From JBDRMV01 sp043811795 (lineage in GTDB: Bacteria; CG03): a stretch of 31,992 nucleotides of DNA. This document shows positions 31,625 to 31,992 of this stretch, one piece after another. The notes below the pieces were generated by a model that made no database searches, had not been told where the DNA came from, and saw nothing but the letters and a program-made list of their open reading frames with translations. Both the position numbers and the translations under genes were made by a program. The stretch covers positions 1 through 31,992 of the forward strand of contig JBDRMV010000077.1 in the NCBI GenBank assembly GCA_043811795.1, written 5' to 3'. Numbering within the stretch: the stretch's first letter is position 1; each line of letters begins with the position of its first letter.

Positions 31625-31831
31625 TTATTTTCCGCGTTTTTGATGTGTTTCTATGAATTTTGCGATAGACCTGTCGTAGGTTTTTTCCACATCGTCGGGA
31701 AAAAAACAGGCGGGCAGTTCCTCCATCATCCAGTGGTACCTGATACACTCGCAGCACAAACCCTTCCTGCTGCACGGCTCGTAGCTACAGTTACATTTCT
31801 TTTTGTTTTCCGCAACATTACATTCTTTCAT
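31625..31831 (-). CDS. Cysteine-rich DUF6485-type protein
   Basis: A 68-residue protein with eight cysteines (4, 13, 15, 20, 26, 27, 29, 42). The order KCNCSYEPCSRKGLCCECIRYH followed by ELPACFFPDD and EKTYDRSI is a pattern I recognise as DUF6485, common in anaerobic bacteria. The cysteines could bind zinc or an iron-sulfur centre. GGGGGA lies about four bases before the ATG. It precedes the flavodiiron gene by 239 bases. Function is unknown. Confidence 0.8.
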   Translation of the reverse strand: MKECNVAENKKKCNCSYEPCSRKGLCCECIRYHWMMEELPACFFPDDVEKTYDRSIAKFIETHQKRGK

Positions 31832-31856
31832 TCTTCCCCCTGCCTGCCTGACTGTA

Positions 31857-31954
31857 AATATTCAGTAGTGCGACCTTTTAAGGTCGCTTTACCATCGGCG
31901 AGGTTAAAACCTCGCACTACATTTCATGCAGGAACACGGTGTTCCCTGAATATT
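31857..31954. repeat. Cloverleaf-like nested inverted repeat element
   Basis: Outer arms are AATATTCAG (31857-31865) and CTGAATATT (31946-31954). Inside are three hairpins: GCGACCTT-TT-AAGGTCGC (31870-31887), GCGAGGTT-AA-AACCTCGC (31898-31915), and GGAACAC-G-GTGTTCC (31931-31945). The first two are framed by GTAGTGCGA (31865-31873) and TCGCACTAC (31912-31920). The element lies just upstream of the DUF6485-type gene and has no coding content. It looks like a small non-autonomous mobile repeat or REP-like unit; no partner copy is in the window. Confidence 0.7.
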
Positions 31955-31992
31955 CACCCTTAATTTAACTACACAACCTATAATGCTGTATT

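Noticed and set aside
1..31992. CRISPR array, tRNA, rRNA, insertion sequence with transposase
   Set aside because: No regularly spaced direct repeats, no tRNA-like cloverleaf with CCA end, and no transposase or integrase motifs were seen on either strand.

Overview
The window comes from a Gram-negative bacterium of moderate GC that uses TTG and GTG starts freely. The lipopolysaccharide-type genes (a family 9 heptosyltransferase and an O-antigen ligase-like polymerase) imply an outer membrane. Gene content (DapL-type lysine route, GatCAB, flavodiiron protein, a DUF6485-like protein, many toxin-antitoxin-like pairs and short palindromic repeats) fits an anaerobic or microaerophilic, probably uncultivated lineage such as Omnitrophota, Elusimicrobiota or a relative. 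The phylum is an inference and is not settled by the sequence.

Region 1 (1-1259) is an accessory edge. It holds the first codons of an AAA ATPase with a strong promoter and palindromic operator, a 57-residue protein paired with a zeta-toxin-like kinase, and a frameshifted stump of a family 4 glycosyltransferase.

Region 2 (1260-18661) is a surface-polysaccharide cluster, nearly all on the minus strand. It has family 2, 4 and 9 glycosyltransferases, GDP-mannose 4,6-dehydratase, an O-antigen ligase/polymerase, a polysaccharide deacetylase, four SAM methyltransferases and two small paralogous coiled-coil proteins. Three plus-strand genes (5073-7048 and 8367-9038) interrupt the run, and both plus-strand blocks have their own sigma-70-like promoters. 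One two-domain glycosyltransferase gene carries an in-frame stop at codon 33.

Region 3 (18695-21358) is a signalling block: a membrane-bound histidine kinase and two stand-alone receiver proteins without output domains.

Region 4 (21358-30094) is housekeeping: hisS-thrC-dapL-folK-panC in tight overlap, then a Phd/RelE-type toxin-antitoxin pair with its own promoter, then gatC-gatA-gatB. The end of thrC is encoded by an inserted palindromic repeat.

Region 5 (30198-31992) has a flavodiiron protein behind a long structured leader, a cysteine-rich DUF6485-like protein, and a cloverleaf-like nested inverted repeat at the right edge. I saw no rRNA, tRNA, CRISPR array, transposase or prophage gene.
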